Positions 1 to 8,257 of a stretch of DNA of 64,000 bases are shown piece by piece. Origin of the DNA: Myxococcus stipitatus DSM 14675 (GTDB lineage: Bacteria; Myxococcota; Myxococcia; Myxococcales; Myxococcaceae); the NCBI RefSeq assembly GCF_000331735.1, contig NC_020126.1, positions 930,001 to 994,000 of the forward strand, read 5' to 3'. The notes beneath the pieces are model-generated. The model had not been told where the DNA came from and ran no database searches. It worked only from the letters and a program-made list of their open reading frames with translations. The position numbers and the translations under genes are program-made. The first letter of the stretch is position 1, and every line of letters starts with the position of its first letter.

Positions 1-1140
1 GTGGAGGTGCCCGTGAGCATGGCGGGAGGGACGTCGCCGCGACGCTACTTCCTGAAGATGGCCTTCAAGGACGAAGACCAGACGCTGCCGGGGGAGCAGC
101 TGGCTTCATTGCCTTTGTGGGTGAGTCAGGACGAGTCACCCGCCACGAGCAGGACCGAGACGGTGGAGACAGACACCCTCCCCTGGAGCTTCGAGCAGTC
201 CCCGCCGGGCTTGGAGTACCCGTGGCGTCGTGAGCTTCGCTCGGAGGAAGGCAACCACCTCTTCCATGCTCCCAACCTGGGGATGGGGCCCGGACTTCGG
301 ATGCTCGTCTCTCCACCGCTCCAGGTGGCCACCGACCAGCCGTTTCGTTTCGCGTTCCGGCATCGCCACGACCTCGAGATGCTCGAGGACGAGCTCACGC
401 CCCGCATGTACATGGATGGCGCGGTGCTCGAGCTGAGCGCGGATGATGGGCGGACCTGGACGGACATCGGCGAGTGGGCCACGCCGACGTACAACGCGGT
501 CATCGAAGACGAGTGGGAGTACGAGAACCCGCTCGCGCACCGTCCCGTGTATGGCGGGAAGAACCACGCGTACCCTGCGCTGGAACCCGTGAGCGTGGAC
601 CTGGGGATGCGGTACGCGGGCCAGACGGTGCGCGTGCGCTTCGTCTACGGCTCGGACTGGATAGACAGCTACTTCATCACGCCGAACGGCTGGGACGTCG
701 ACGACCTCCAGTTCGAGGGGATTGTGAACACGCCCTTCACGGCGGTGGTGGCGGATGCGGGGCTGTGTCTGAACCACGCGCCCACGGCGGAGGCGAAGGC
801 CCGCGAGTCCGTGCCCGAGGGCCACCCCGTGACGCTGAGAGGCGAAGGCCACGACGCGGACGGTGACGCGCTGACCTACGCGTGGACGCAGACGGCGGGG
901 CCCTCGGTGACGTTGAGCGACGCGGCGGCCTCGAGCCCCCGCTTCACCGCGCCGCGAGTGAGCAAGGACACGACACTCACCTTCCAGTTGGTGGTGAGCG
1001 ACGGCAAGGCGGCGAGCCCACCCGCGACAGTCTCGGTGCGCGTGCGCAACCTGGGACCGGAGGGCTGCGCGGACGGAGGCGCATGGATGTGGCTCGCCGC
1101 GGCGCTGGGGCTCGCGTTCCAGCGCCGGCGGCCCGGGTGA
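1..1140 (+). CDS. Secreted/cell-surface protein, C-terminal part, with PKD/REJ-like domain and MYXO-CTERM-like tail (5' end outside window)
   Basis: The frame is open from the first base and no ribosome binding site is visible, so the true start lies upstream. Residues about 85-250 look like a beta-rich module of the kind found after secreted metalloproteases. A PKD/REJ-like domain follows at about 260-350 (YAWTQTAG ... LVVSDGKAA). The extreme C-terminus has a single Cys (GPEGCADGG), a hydrophobic stretch (WMWLAAALGLAF) and a basic end (QRRRPG). This is the layout of the myxobacterial MYXO-CTERM sorting signal, whose Cys is the expected processing and anchoring site. Seen: domain order and tail. 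Inferred: outer-surface display. The catalytic part, if any, is not in the window. Confidence 0.7.
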   Translation: MEVPVSMAGGTSPRRYFLKMAFKDEDQTLPGEQLASLPLWVSQDESPATSRTETVETDTLPWSFEQSPPGLEYPWRRELRSEEGNHLFHAPNLGMGPGLRMLVSPPLQVATDQPFRFAFRHRHDLEMLEDELTPRMYMDGAVLELSADDGRTWTDIGEWATPTYNAVIEDEWEYENPLAHRPVYGGKNHAYPALEPVSVDLGMRYAGQTVRVRFVYGSDWIDSYFITPNGWDVDDLQFEGIVNTPFTAVVADAGLCLNHAPTAEAKARESVPEGHPVTLRGEGHDADGDALTYAWTQTAGPSVTLSDAAASSPRFTAPRVSKDTTLTFQLVVSDGKAASPPATVSVRVRNLGPEGCADGGAWMWLAAALGLAFQRRRPG

Positions 1141-2262
1141 CTAGAACCGCCCGGCCATGGCCAGACCCGCGCCATTGCGTCCCATGATGGCGGGGGTCAA
1201 CACGGCCTGGGGCAGTCTGGGGCCGTCGAAGTTGCGCGTGAGATAGGTGACCAACGCCAGTCCGCCCACGGCGCCGAGCCCCGCGCTGAACACGATGGCG
1301 TCCTCGTCGTTCTGGGTGAACATGAACATGGTGGTGGCCCCCAGCAGGCCACCGAGGACGCCGCCCGCGTCGATGAGCAGGATGCGTCCCCGTGACACCG
1401 GCAGGTCCTGGGCCAGGAAGGAGAGGCCGAGGATGCCCGCGGAGCTCGCCGCCATCCCGGCGATGAACATCTTCTCGGTGTCCACGTCGTTGAACGAGCT
1501 GATGAACAGGGCCGTCACAATCCCGGCCCACAGCCCGCCCGAGTTGACCATGGAGACCTGCCCCGAGGTCGGCTGGACGGTGGACGCGACCAGGGCTCCT
1601 ACGCCCGTGAACGCCAGGCCCCCAATCATGGCGGTGGCGAGCGCGCGCTCATCGCTCATGTTGAACCCGTAGATGGACGAGAGGCCGAACCAGAGGCCCC
1701 ACACGGTGCCGGAGTTGACGGCCGCCGCCTGTCCGGAGGTGATGCCGCCTTGCGCGAGCAGCGCCGAGCTCGTCGCTCCAAGTCCCGCCGCCAGCATGGC
1801 CGAGGTGGCGTAGCCCTGGCTCGAGCACTCCGCGATGGCGCACAGCAGGATGCCCTGGGTGGCTCCGTGCAGCGTCTGCACCACCATCAACGAGGCGGTG
1901 GCGCCGCCCGAGCGCCGCTCTCCATTCTCGGCCACGGGCGCGGCGGCTCGCGCGAGCTTCGCGCCGGGAACGAGCCGGGCCTGCGTGAGCCTCGCGAGCT
2001 CGGCGGCATGCGGGTGCTGAGGGCACATCTCGAGGACCCGGTCGAAGGCCTGTGAGGCCTCGCGGTCCTTGCCTCGGGTGAACGCGTCGAAGCCCTGGGT
2101 GTAGAGCGTCTCCGCCTCTTCGGGACACGGGTCCGGCGTGGTCATCAACGGCGGAGCGGACAGCGTGTCGACCGCGGCGGGTGCCGGCGAAGCGGGAGGC
2201 GGTGCTTCCTCCCCGACTTGGCCGGCACTGAGAGCAACGAGCAGGAGGGTGGCGAGCGTCAT
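1141..2262 (-). CDS. Exported or membrane protein with N-terminal TPR-like segment and glycine-rich internal repeats
   Basis: 373 aa from the ATG at 2262, chosen because it opens a clear signal peptide (MTLATLLLVALSAGQ); an ATG 12 codons upstream would put a basic extension before it. Residues about 35-95 resemble one or two TPR units (ETLYTQGFDAF, ASQAFDRVLEMCP). The rest is hydrophobic and Gly/Ala/Ser-rich. A motif recurs in it: TSGQAAAVNSGTVWGLWFGL, then TSGQVSMVNSGGLWAGIVTA, then a diverged SRGRILLIDAGGVLGG copy, about 60-75 residues apart. This suggests a duplicated membrane or beta structure. I do not recognise a named family. The stop lies 1 nt beyond the convergent upstream gene. Confidence 0.65.
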   Translation of the reverse strand: MTLATLLLVALSAGQVGEEAPPPASPAPAAVDTLSAPPLMTTPDPCPEEAETLYTQGFDAFTRGKDREASQAFDRVLEMCPQHPHAAELARLTQARLVPGAKLARAAAPVAENGERRSGGATASLMVVQTLHGATQGILLCAIAECSSQGYATSAMLAAGLGATSSALLAQGGITSGQAAAVNSGTVWGLWFGLSSIYGFNMSDERALATAMIGGLAFTGVGALVASTVQPTSGQVSMVNSGGLWAGIVTALFISSFNDVDTEKMFIAGMAASSAGILGLSFLAQDLPVSRGRILLIDAGGVLGGLLGATTMFMFTQNDEDAIVFSAGLGAVGGLALVTYLTRNFDGPRLPQAVLTPAIMGRNGAGLAMAGRF

Positions 2263-2328
2263 GGGGCCCCGCCACTCTATGCGACGACCCCGGCGCATCC
2301 CATGGGGGGGCCGGGGTCGTCGGGTGGG

Positions 2329-5300
2329 TCAGCGGGACGCCAGGGCGTCGACGTGTTGTCTCAGCTCGGTGTCATTGCCCAACCGGCCGGAGAGGCTCGT
2401 CCAGGGCTTCGCGGCCTGCTCGATACGTCCTCGGGTGCGAGGCCCCGCCGCGACGAGCCACGCCACGCCCAGCGCCAGCTCCGCGACCTCCGGGGCGCTG
2501 GAGAGCTGGCCGGCGAGTGAGAGCAGCGCCTCCACGGCCTTCTTCACCTGCGCGCCGTGCAGTGCGTGGCTGCTGGTGATGCCCTGGCGCAGCAACTCCA
2601 GCAGGGCCAGCGCGGTGGCTCGGGCCTGACGCACGGGCTCCGGCCCCGCACCCGACGCGGCCCACAGGCCATTGGCGAGCTGCTGTCCCAGCAGCCCCTC
2701 CGCGCCGGAGTCCGCGCGCTCCCGCTGCTTTCGAGGCGCGGGCTCCATCGCAACCTCCTCCTCCGCGCCGGAGTCCATGGCGAGATAATCCATGACGCCG
2801 GAGAAGCTCTTGGAGGACTCGGCTTCGCTGGAGCCTCCTTCGCTGAAGAGGCGATTGAGGATGCCGCCCTTCTTCTTCTCCGGCGCGGCGGCCACCTCAC
2901 GCCGAGACCTGCTGGGGGCGGCGGCCGATGCGGGCGCGGGCGCGGAGGGCCTCGGCGGCGGAGCGCCGGCGACCACGATGGGGCTGGGGGACGCTGGCAC
3001 CATGATGCCCGGAGGCGGCATCTGGGCAGGGGGCCCTCCGACGTATCCACCGCCGCCGCGTGCTCCGGGCCGAGCGACGACCCCCGTGCTCGCGGCTTCG
3101 TCCTTGGACTGGGCGCCGAACATGGCCCAGCCCGCGGGCGCATTCACCGGGACGACGCGCGTCTCGGGTTGTCCGGAGGTGCGGCGGTCTCCGGTGCGCT
3201 GCTCCACGACGACGAACGACGTGTAGCGCGTGACGAGCTGGTGGGAGACGGCGAGCTCGACGATGCGCTTCTTCATGGCGTCGGCGCGGCGGCCGGTGAG
3301 GCTTGCGTCCAGCCAGCCCTTGATGCGCTCGGCGGCCCACAACTTCTCCACCGCGGGGCGGTCCGACTCGTGGGGGAAGTGGACGTTGACGCTGAGGGCG
3401 AAGGGCTCGACGCCCGAGCGTCCTCGCAGCGTCACCTTGCCGAAGCCCGGCCTGGGGTAGCGGCCCATGAGCGTCCATGGGATGCCGTCGACCATGACAG
3501 GCAGCTCGGCGGGGGCCAGTTCCACGCCTTCGATGCCATCGAAGTAGACCTGCAACTCGGTGACGCGTGGGGCGAGCGCACGGGAGAACTGGGCCACCAC
3601 CTTCTCGTCGATGCGCTCTCCGGGGTGGATGAACTCCACGTCGCCGCGGGTCTGCCGGGCCAGGTCCCGCAGCAGCGCGTCGCTGACGTTGGTGCCGATG
3701 CCGAACGAGTACACGCGCGCCGTCTTCCGCTCGGCGAGCACGGCGCGGAGAATCTGCTCCTCGTTGCCCACCTGTCCATCGGTGAGCAGCACGAGCACGC
3801 CGTCGGGGGCGGTGCGCGCGGCGAACGTCAGGGGCTTGAGCAGCTCGGTGCCGCCGTTGGCCTGGAGGGCGTCCACCCACCGGTCCGCGTCCTCCAGCGT
3901 GCGCTGGGTGAAGGGCACGGGCTGGGGCCGGAAGGAGTGGTAGTTGCTCTCGAAGGCGATGATGTTGAAGCGGTCGGTTTCACGCAGGTGGCGCAGGCAC
4001 AGCCGGAGCGCGGCCTTGGCCTGGGGCAGGCTGTCGCCGTCCATGGAGCCGGAGACGTCGACCAGGAAGATGACCTCCTGCTTGGGAACCGCGGTGGCGA
4101 GGGACAGGAGGTCGGGCACCACGGTGAGGGCGAAGGTGCCGGGGTTGTCGCCCTGGCGGTGGGTGACGAGCGGCGTGAAGACGGCGCTTGTGTCCGGGCT
4201 GCGCAGGGAGAGGACGAGGTCTCGGTCCAGGGACACCTCTCCGCGCGAGAAGCTCACGCGGGTGCGGGTGGGGCTCTCCTTCGTGAGGGCGATGGCGTGC
4301 GAGGGGCTCTCCACGACGACCTCGCGGCCCAGGTCGACGAGCAGGTCCATCCGCAGGCCGTAATTCACCTGACCGATGGGAGGCGAGATGCGGTCCGCGT
4401 CGGGGACGCTGGAGGTGGGCTCCGCGGTGCCATGGCCGGTGCGGTCTCCGGAGGTGTCGCCGGGGATGTAGCGCGGCGCGACCAGGGTGGGGAGCATCCA
4501 CCGCACGCTGCCTTCCTCGGCGGTGACGGCCTGGAGGAACTCGACCTCGATGACGGTCTCCTCGGAGGGGAGGAGGTTGCCGACCTGGGCGGTGAAGACG
4601 TTGGAGCGCTCCTGGTCCAGCAGGGCGGCGCCGTGGCCCGCGGCGAGCGCGTCGTCGTAGGTCTGGAAGGCCTCCTCGCGCTCCTTGACGATGCCTTCGA
4701 TGCGGCGGCCCGCGCACGTCATGGTGAAGGCGGAGAGGGTGGCGTCGGAGGGGAGCGGGAAGGTGTAGATGGCCTCGACGGGGGTCGTCTCGTTGTTGCG
4801 GTAGCGCTGGCGCACGCGCACTCGCGCATGTCCGCCGAGCAGCTCGCCGGTGACTTCGACACCTTGGAGGGGAATCTGGAGGCCGCTGTTGGTCATCAGC
4901 CCTGCAGGCACCTTCGTCATGGCTTCTTCGATGAGGGCGCGAACGCGTTCCGCGAGCGCGCGAACCTTGGCATCCGCCGTGTCCGAAACATGCAGCTCCA
5001 GCCCGGGCATGAGCTCCCAGCGCTGGTAGTGGTTCATCTCCGTGGGACGTCTGCCGGGGGCTGGCGGTGCCACGGAGTGGCTCCCGGCGACGGGGGACGG
5101 GGCAAGAGGAGGGGGAGGCGGAGCCGGGGTGGGCTCTGACTCCGCGAGCGTGCGCAGCTCGTCGAGCGACAGGCGCTGCAGCTCCGCCTGGATGGCGTCC
5201 AAGGGGAGGAACCGGGCCTGGAGGACGCGGATGGCCTTGAGGCGGATGAAGTGCTCTTCGCCGTAGGCGGTGTCAGGACCCCGGAAGTTCGGGGCGGAGA

Positions 5301-5403
5301 GCAGGCCGCGCTGGACGTAGTAGCGCACCGTGCGAGGCGAGACGCCCGCCTCCTCGGCGAGCTCCGCCAGCTTCCACTCTGTCCTTGGCTTCCGAAGGCT
5401 CAT
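2329..5403 (-). CDS. MerR-type DNA-binding domain fused to VIT and von Willebrand A domains
   Basis: 1024 aa. Residues about 10-85 are a MerR winged helix (KLAELAEEAGVSPRTVRYYV, then GLLSAPN). A VIT (vault/inter-alpha-trypsin) domain follows at about 160-300 (VRQRYRNNE, YTFPLPSDA, NVFTAQVGNLLPSEE). A VWA domain lies at about 445-620 with a complete MIDAS metal site (DVSGSMDG, GGTELL, LLTDGQVG). A Pro/Ala-rich linker and a helical tail end the protein. There is no signal peptide or membrane segment, so it should be cytoplasmic, unlike most VIT-VWA proteins. I start at 5403 rather than at an upstream ATG at 5466 because the promoter (-10 at 5411-5416) lies between them. The message would be nearly leaderless. 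Function unknown; presumably a regulator whose VWA domain binds a protein partner. Confidence 0.85.
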   Translation of the reverse strand: MSLRKPRTEWKLAELAEEAGVSPRTVRYYVQRGLLSAPNFRGPDTAYGEEHFIRLKAIRVLQARFLPLDAIQAELQRLSLDELRTLAESEPTPAPPPPPLAPSPVAGSHSVAPPAPGRRPTEMNHYQRWELMPGLELHVSDTADAKVRALAERVRALIEEAMTKVPAGLMTNSGLQIPLQGVEVTGELLGGHARVRVRQRYRNNETTPVEAIYTFPLPSDATLSAFTMTCAGRRIEGIVKEREEAFQTYDDALAAGHGAALLDQERSNVFTAQVGNLLPSEETVIEVEFLQAVTAEEGSVRWMLPTLVAPRYIPGDTSGDRTGHGTAEPTSSVPDADRISPPIGQVNYGLRMDLLVDLGREVVVESPSHAIALTKESPTRTRVSFSRGEVSLDRDLVLSLRSPDTSAVFTPLVTHRQGDNPGTFALTVVPDLLSLATAVPKQEVIFLVDVSGSMDGDSLPQAKAALRLCLRHLRETDRFNIIAFESNYHSFRPQPVPFTQRTLEDADRWVDALQANGGTELLKPLTFAARTAPDGVLVLLTDGQVGNEEQILRAVLAERKTARVYSFGIGTNVSDALLRDLARQTRGDVEFIHPGERIDEKVVAQFSRALAPRVTELQVYFDGIEGVELAPAELPVMVDGIPWTLMGRYPRPGFGKVTLRGRSGVEPFALSVNVHFPHESDRPAVEKLWAAERIKGWLDASLTGRRADAMKKRIVELAVSHQLVTRYTSFVVVEQRTGDRRTSGQPETRVVPVNAPAGWAMFGAQSKDEAASTGVVARPGARGGGGYVGGPPAQMPPPGIMVPASPSPIVVAGAPPPRPSAPAPASAAAPSRSRREVAAAPEKKKGGILNRLFSEGGSSEAESSKSFSGVMDYLAMDSGAEEEVAMEPAPRKQRERADSGAEGLLGQQLANGLWAASGAGPEPVRQARATALALLELLRQGITSSHALHGAQVKKAVEALLSLAGQLSSAPEVAELALGVAWLVAAGPRTRGRIEQAAKPWTSLSGRLGNDTELRQHVDALASR

Positions 5404-5410
5404 GGTCCTG

Positions 5411-5439
5411 ACAGTATGACTCGACACTTTAAGTGTCAA
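5411..5439 (-). promoter_or_regulatory. Sigma-70-type promoter of the MerR-VIT-VWA gene
   Basis: On the minus strand, TTGACA (5439-5434) and TACTGT (5416-5411) are separated by exactly 17 nt. The expected transcription start is at about 5404, at or next to the ATG at 5403, giving a leaderless or nearly leaderless mRNA. Confidence 0.7.
5423..5437. promoter_or_regulatory. Palindromic operator inside the promoter spacer
   Basis: GACACTTTAAGTGTC is a perfect 7-bp inverted repeat around one central base. It overlaps the end of the -35 box and fills most of the -35/-10 spacer, where MerR-family dimers bind. Autoregulation by the adjacent MerR-domain protein is the natural inference. Confidence 0.7.
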
Positions 5440-5564
5440 GTCGTCACTGTCGGATTGTCGGGCCACTGGGGAGATAGGACAGTGGTGGTGTCGAGATGAG
5501 GGAGGAGCAGGCGAGTGGTGGGGAGGTTGCGTGGGGAGGGGCGGGGTGGAACAGAAGGGGGATG

Positions 5565-6050
5565 ATGAACGGAGTGTCGGAAGGGTTGGACCTGTCGTCG
5601 ATTCGGCTGATTGGGACCGCGGTGACGCCGGCGGTGATGGTGTCGGCGTGCGGAATCGTGGCGACGGGGTTGGACAATCAGATTGCGCGGATGACGACGC
5701 GGATGCGGGAGATGTTGAAGGAGGGGCGGCAGTTGCCGGAGGGGGATTCGCGGCGGGAGATGTTGTGCCAGGAGGTGGGCATCCTCGACCGGCGGCACGC
5801 GATACTCGCGAGGGCCATCACGTTGGCGTACACGGCGCTGTTGTCGTTCGTGGTGACGTCGCTGCTGTATCTGACGAAGCGGCAGCTCGACATCCCGGAG
5901 TCCTTGCCGGTGGTGTCGTTCGCCGTCGGCGTGTGTCTGCTGGGCGCCGTGGCACTGCTCGCCCTGGCCTCGCTGCGGCTGAGCCGGTTGGCCATCAAGC
6001 TGGAGCGCGACGAACTCTTCGGCAGCACCCGCCGTCCCCCGTCGGTGTAG
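5565..6050 (+). CDS. DUF2721 family membrane protein
   Basis: 161 aa. Matches the DUF2721 pattern: an N-terminal hydrophobic helix (IGTAVTPAVMVSACGIVATGL), a charged central segment (MTTRMREML ... ILDRRHAILARAI) and two further membrane helices (about 85-108 and 118-142). Of the paired ATGs at 5562 and 5565, the second is better spaced behind AGAAGGGG. Codons upstream of this point do not look coding. Function of the family is unknown. It diverges from the MerR-VIT-VWA gene, so the intergenic operator could affect both. Confidence 0.7.
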   Translation: MNGVSEGLDLSSIRLIGTAVTPAVMVSACGIVATGLDNQIARMTTRMREMLKEGRQLPEGDSRREMLCQEVGILDRRHAILARAITLAYTALLSFVVTSLLYLTKRQLDIPESLPVVSFAVGVCLLGAVALLALASLRLSRLAIKLERDELFGSTRRPPSV

Positions 6051-6056
6051 CGCGAG

Positions 6057-6899
6057 TCAGGAGAGGCCCCCCGCGGGCGGGCCCTCCTCCTCGCCGTGGC
6101 CGTTGTGGCGGTGCTCATCCTCGGGTGCGCCGAAGCCGCTGCGTGAGGCCGCGGCGCCCACGGCGCGCAGGATGTCGAGGGGGATGGGGAGGATGGTGTG
6201 ATTGCCTCCCGTGGTGATCTCCACGAGCGTCTGCAGGTAGCGCAGTTGCAGCGTGGCCGGGTTGCGGCTGAGCACGTCCGCCGCCATCGAGAGCTTCTCC
6301 GCGGCCTGGTGCTCACCCTCGGCGGCGATGATCTTCGCCCGACGCTCGCGCTCGGCTTCCGCCTGTCGGGCGATGGCCCGCTGCATCTCGAGCGGCAGGT
6401 CGATGTGCTTCACCTCGACGTTGGAGACCTTGATGCCCCAGGGGTCGCTGTGCGCATCGAGCACGCGCTGGATGTCTCGATTGACGCGCTCCCGCTCGCT
6501 GAGCAACTGGTCCAGCTCCACCTGCCCCAGGATCGCGCGCAGCGTCGTCTGCGCGAGCTGGCTCGTCGCGTAGAGATAGTCCTCCACCTGGAGCACGGCC
6601 TTGTCGGCCTGGATGACGCGGAAGTAGACGACGGCGCTGACCTTCACGCTCACGTTGTCTCGAGTGATGACGTCTTGCGGCGGCACATCCCGAGCCACCG
6701 TGCGCAGGTCGATGATGACCATGCGCTCCACGAAGGGAATCAGCCACCGGAAGCCCGCGCGCTTGAGGCCCACGTAGCGCCCCAGCCGGAACACCACGCC
6801 GTTCTGGTACTCGTTGACGATGCGCACGCCGGAGAGGAACAGCAGCAGGAGGATGCCCAGTGGGATGAGGAACCCGAGCAGTCCGAACAGGTCGGTCAT
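6057..6899 (-). CDS. Slipin/stomatin (SPFH, band 7) membrane protein
   Basis: 280 aa. One N-terminal membrane helix ([19 protein letters not shown]), then the SPFH/band 7 domain ([20 protein letters not shown] ... [20 protein letters not shown] ... [20 protein letters not shown]) and a charged coiled-coil ([20 protein letters not shown]). Its ATG overlaps the NfeD stop by 4 nt (ATGA). Known of the family: prokaryotic slipins oligomerise in the membrane and are cleaved by, and co-inherited with, NfeD proteases. The context here fits that pairing exactly. The acidic, His-rich C-terminal tail ([13 protein letters not shown]) is unconserved-looking. Confidence 0.9.
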   Translation of the reverse strand: MTDLFGLLGFLIPLGILLLLFLSGVRIVNEYQNGVVFRLGRYVGLKRAGFRWLIPFVERMVIIDLRTVARDVPPQDVITRDNVSVKVSAVVYFRVIQADKAVLQVEDYLYATSQLAQTTLRAILGQVELDQLLSERERVNRDIQRVLDAHSDPWGIKVSNVEVKHIDLPLEMQRAIARQAEAERERRAKIIAAEGEHQAAEKLSMAADVLSRNPATLQLRYLQTLVEITTGGNHTILPIPLDILRAVGAAASRSGFGAPEDEHRHNGHGEEEGPPAGGLS

Positions 6900-8257
6900 G
6901 GCTTCACCTCGTCGACGAACAGCGTGAGTCCTTCCACACGGCGCACCACCACGTGGGCACCGCGCTGGATGTTCGAGGGAGACGTCGCGCGCCAGCGCTC
7001 GCCATGGACGAACACCTCCCCGCTCTCGGGAGTGACGGGCGCGAGTGTCGTCCCCTCCTCACCCACGAGCCCCGCGTCTCCACCGCGTTGAGGCAGCCGC
7101 CGGGTCTGCGCGCTTCTCCACGCGACATACGCCGCCGCTCCCGCGACCACCACCGTGGTGGGAATCAACCAGGCCCAGCTCACGCGGAAGGAGCGGTCCA
7201 CGAACCAGTGCGGATTGAACTCATCCACGAGGAACAGGCCCCCCAGCCCCAGCAGCACCACCCCCGCGAGTCCCAGCAACCCACTGGTGACGAACAGCTC
7301 CGCGGCGATGAACATCGCGCCCAGCAGCAACAACACCAGGGCCCCCGTGCGCACCGGCAACACCGATGAAGCGATGAGCGCGAGCACCAGCGCCACCGCG
7401 CCCATGACCCCCGGAGCGATGCCGCCCGGATGCGACAGCTCGACGACCAGGCCCAGCGCGGCCATGAGGAACAGCAGGTAGACCCAGGCCGGATGCGCGA
7501 GCGCATGAATCAGGCGCTGCGAGAGCCCCGGCGCCAGCTCCACGAGCCGTGCATCGCGCGTCGACAGCCGCACGCTGTCTCCACCCGCCACCTCCACGGA
7601 GCGCCCATCCGCCCAGGCGAGGAACTCCGTTTCGCTCGGAGCCAGATGGTCCACCACGTGCGCCGCGAGCGCCGCCTCCGCGCTGGCGGCGACACTGTCC
7701 TTCACGGCGGACGCGGCCCACTCGGCGTTGCGCCCGCGTTGGTGGGCGATGCTCTCCGCGAAGGCGACCGCATCGTTCTCCACCTTGCGCGCGAACTGGG
7801 AGCCACCCGCGGTCTCCGGGTCCGCCCCCGTGCCGCCGATGACCGGATGGGCCGCGCCCAGGTTGGTGCCCGGTGCCATGGCGACCAGGTTCGAGGCCAA
7901 CGTGATGAACACCCCCGCGCTGCCGGCGCGTGCGCCCGATGGCCCCACCCAGACGAGCACCGGCACCGTCGAGCCGAGGAACGCACGGACGATGGTGCGC
8001 GTGGCCTCCAGCGAGCCTCCTGGCGTGTCCAGTCGAACGAGCAGCGCGGAGTAAGCCCCTTGCTCCGCGCGCTTCACACAGTCAGCCAGGTAGGCCCCCG
8101 AGCCCGTGTCCACCACGCCCTCCAGCTCACACCGGGCCACGGACGGAGCCCCCGCTGTGGCGCGCGTGGGGACCGTCGCCGCGAGCAGCCCCAGGGCGAA
8201 CATCGGCAGGAGCACCAGCGCTGCCCACTTCCCCGTGCGGCGCGAGTCCACGGTCAC
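6896..8257 (-). CDS. nfeD: NfeD-type membrane serine protease (ClpP class) with C-terminal OB-fold
   Basis: 453 aa from a GTG that overlaps the upstream stop by 4 nt. A signal or anchor helix is followed by a ClpP-like periplasmic domain. The Ser nucleophile lies in [13 protein letters not shown] downstream Lys in [11 protein letters not shown] fits the Ser-Lys dyad described for the archaeal homologue. Then come four or five membrane helices (about 255-375) and a soluble NfeD OB domain ([20 protein letters not shown] ... [19 protein letters not shown]). This is the full-length NfeD form. Expected role: cleaving the partner slipin and membrane quality control. The middle position in a three-gene overlapped operon implies co-translation. 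Confidence 0.9.
   Translation of the reverse strand: MTVDSRRTGKWAALVLLPMFALGLLAATVPTRATAGAPSVARCELEGVVDTGSGAYLADCVKRAEQGAYSALLVRLDTPGGSLEATRTIVRAFLGSTVPVLVWVGPSGARAGSAGVFITLASNLVAMAPGTNLGAAHPVIGGTGADPETAGGSQFARKVENDAVAFAESIAHQRGRNAEWAASAVKDSVAASAEAALAAHVVDHLAPSETEFLAWADGRSVEVAGGDSVRLSTRDARLVELAPGLSQRLIHALAHPAWVYLLFLMAALGLVVELSHPGGIAPGVMGAVALVLALIASSVLPVRTGALVLLLLGAMFIAAELFVTSGLLGLAGVVLLGLGGLFLVDEFNPHWFVDRSFRVSWAWLIPTTVVVAGAAAYVAWRSAQTRRLPQRGGDAGLVGEEGTTLAPVTPESGEVFVHGERWRATSPSNIQRGAHVVVRRVEGLTLFVDEVKP

Noticed and set aside
2557..5139. 860-codon open frame antisense to the MerR-VIT-VWA gene
   Set aside because: Very high GC keeps antisense frames open; composition is Gly/His/Arg-rich without any domain, while the opposite strand has clear domains.
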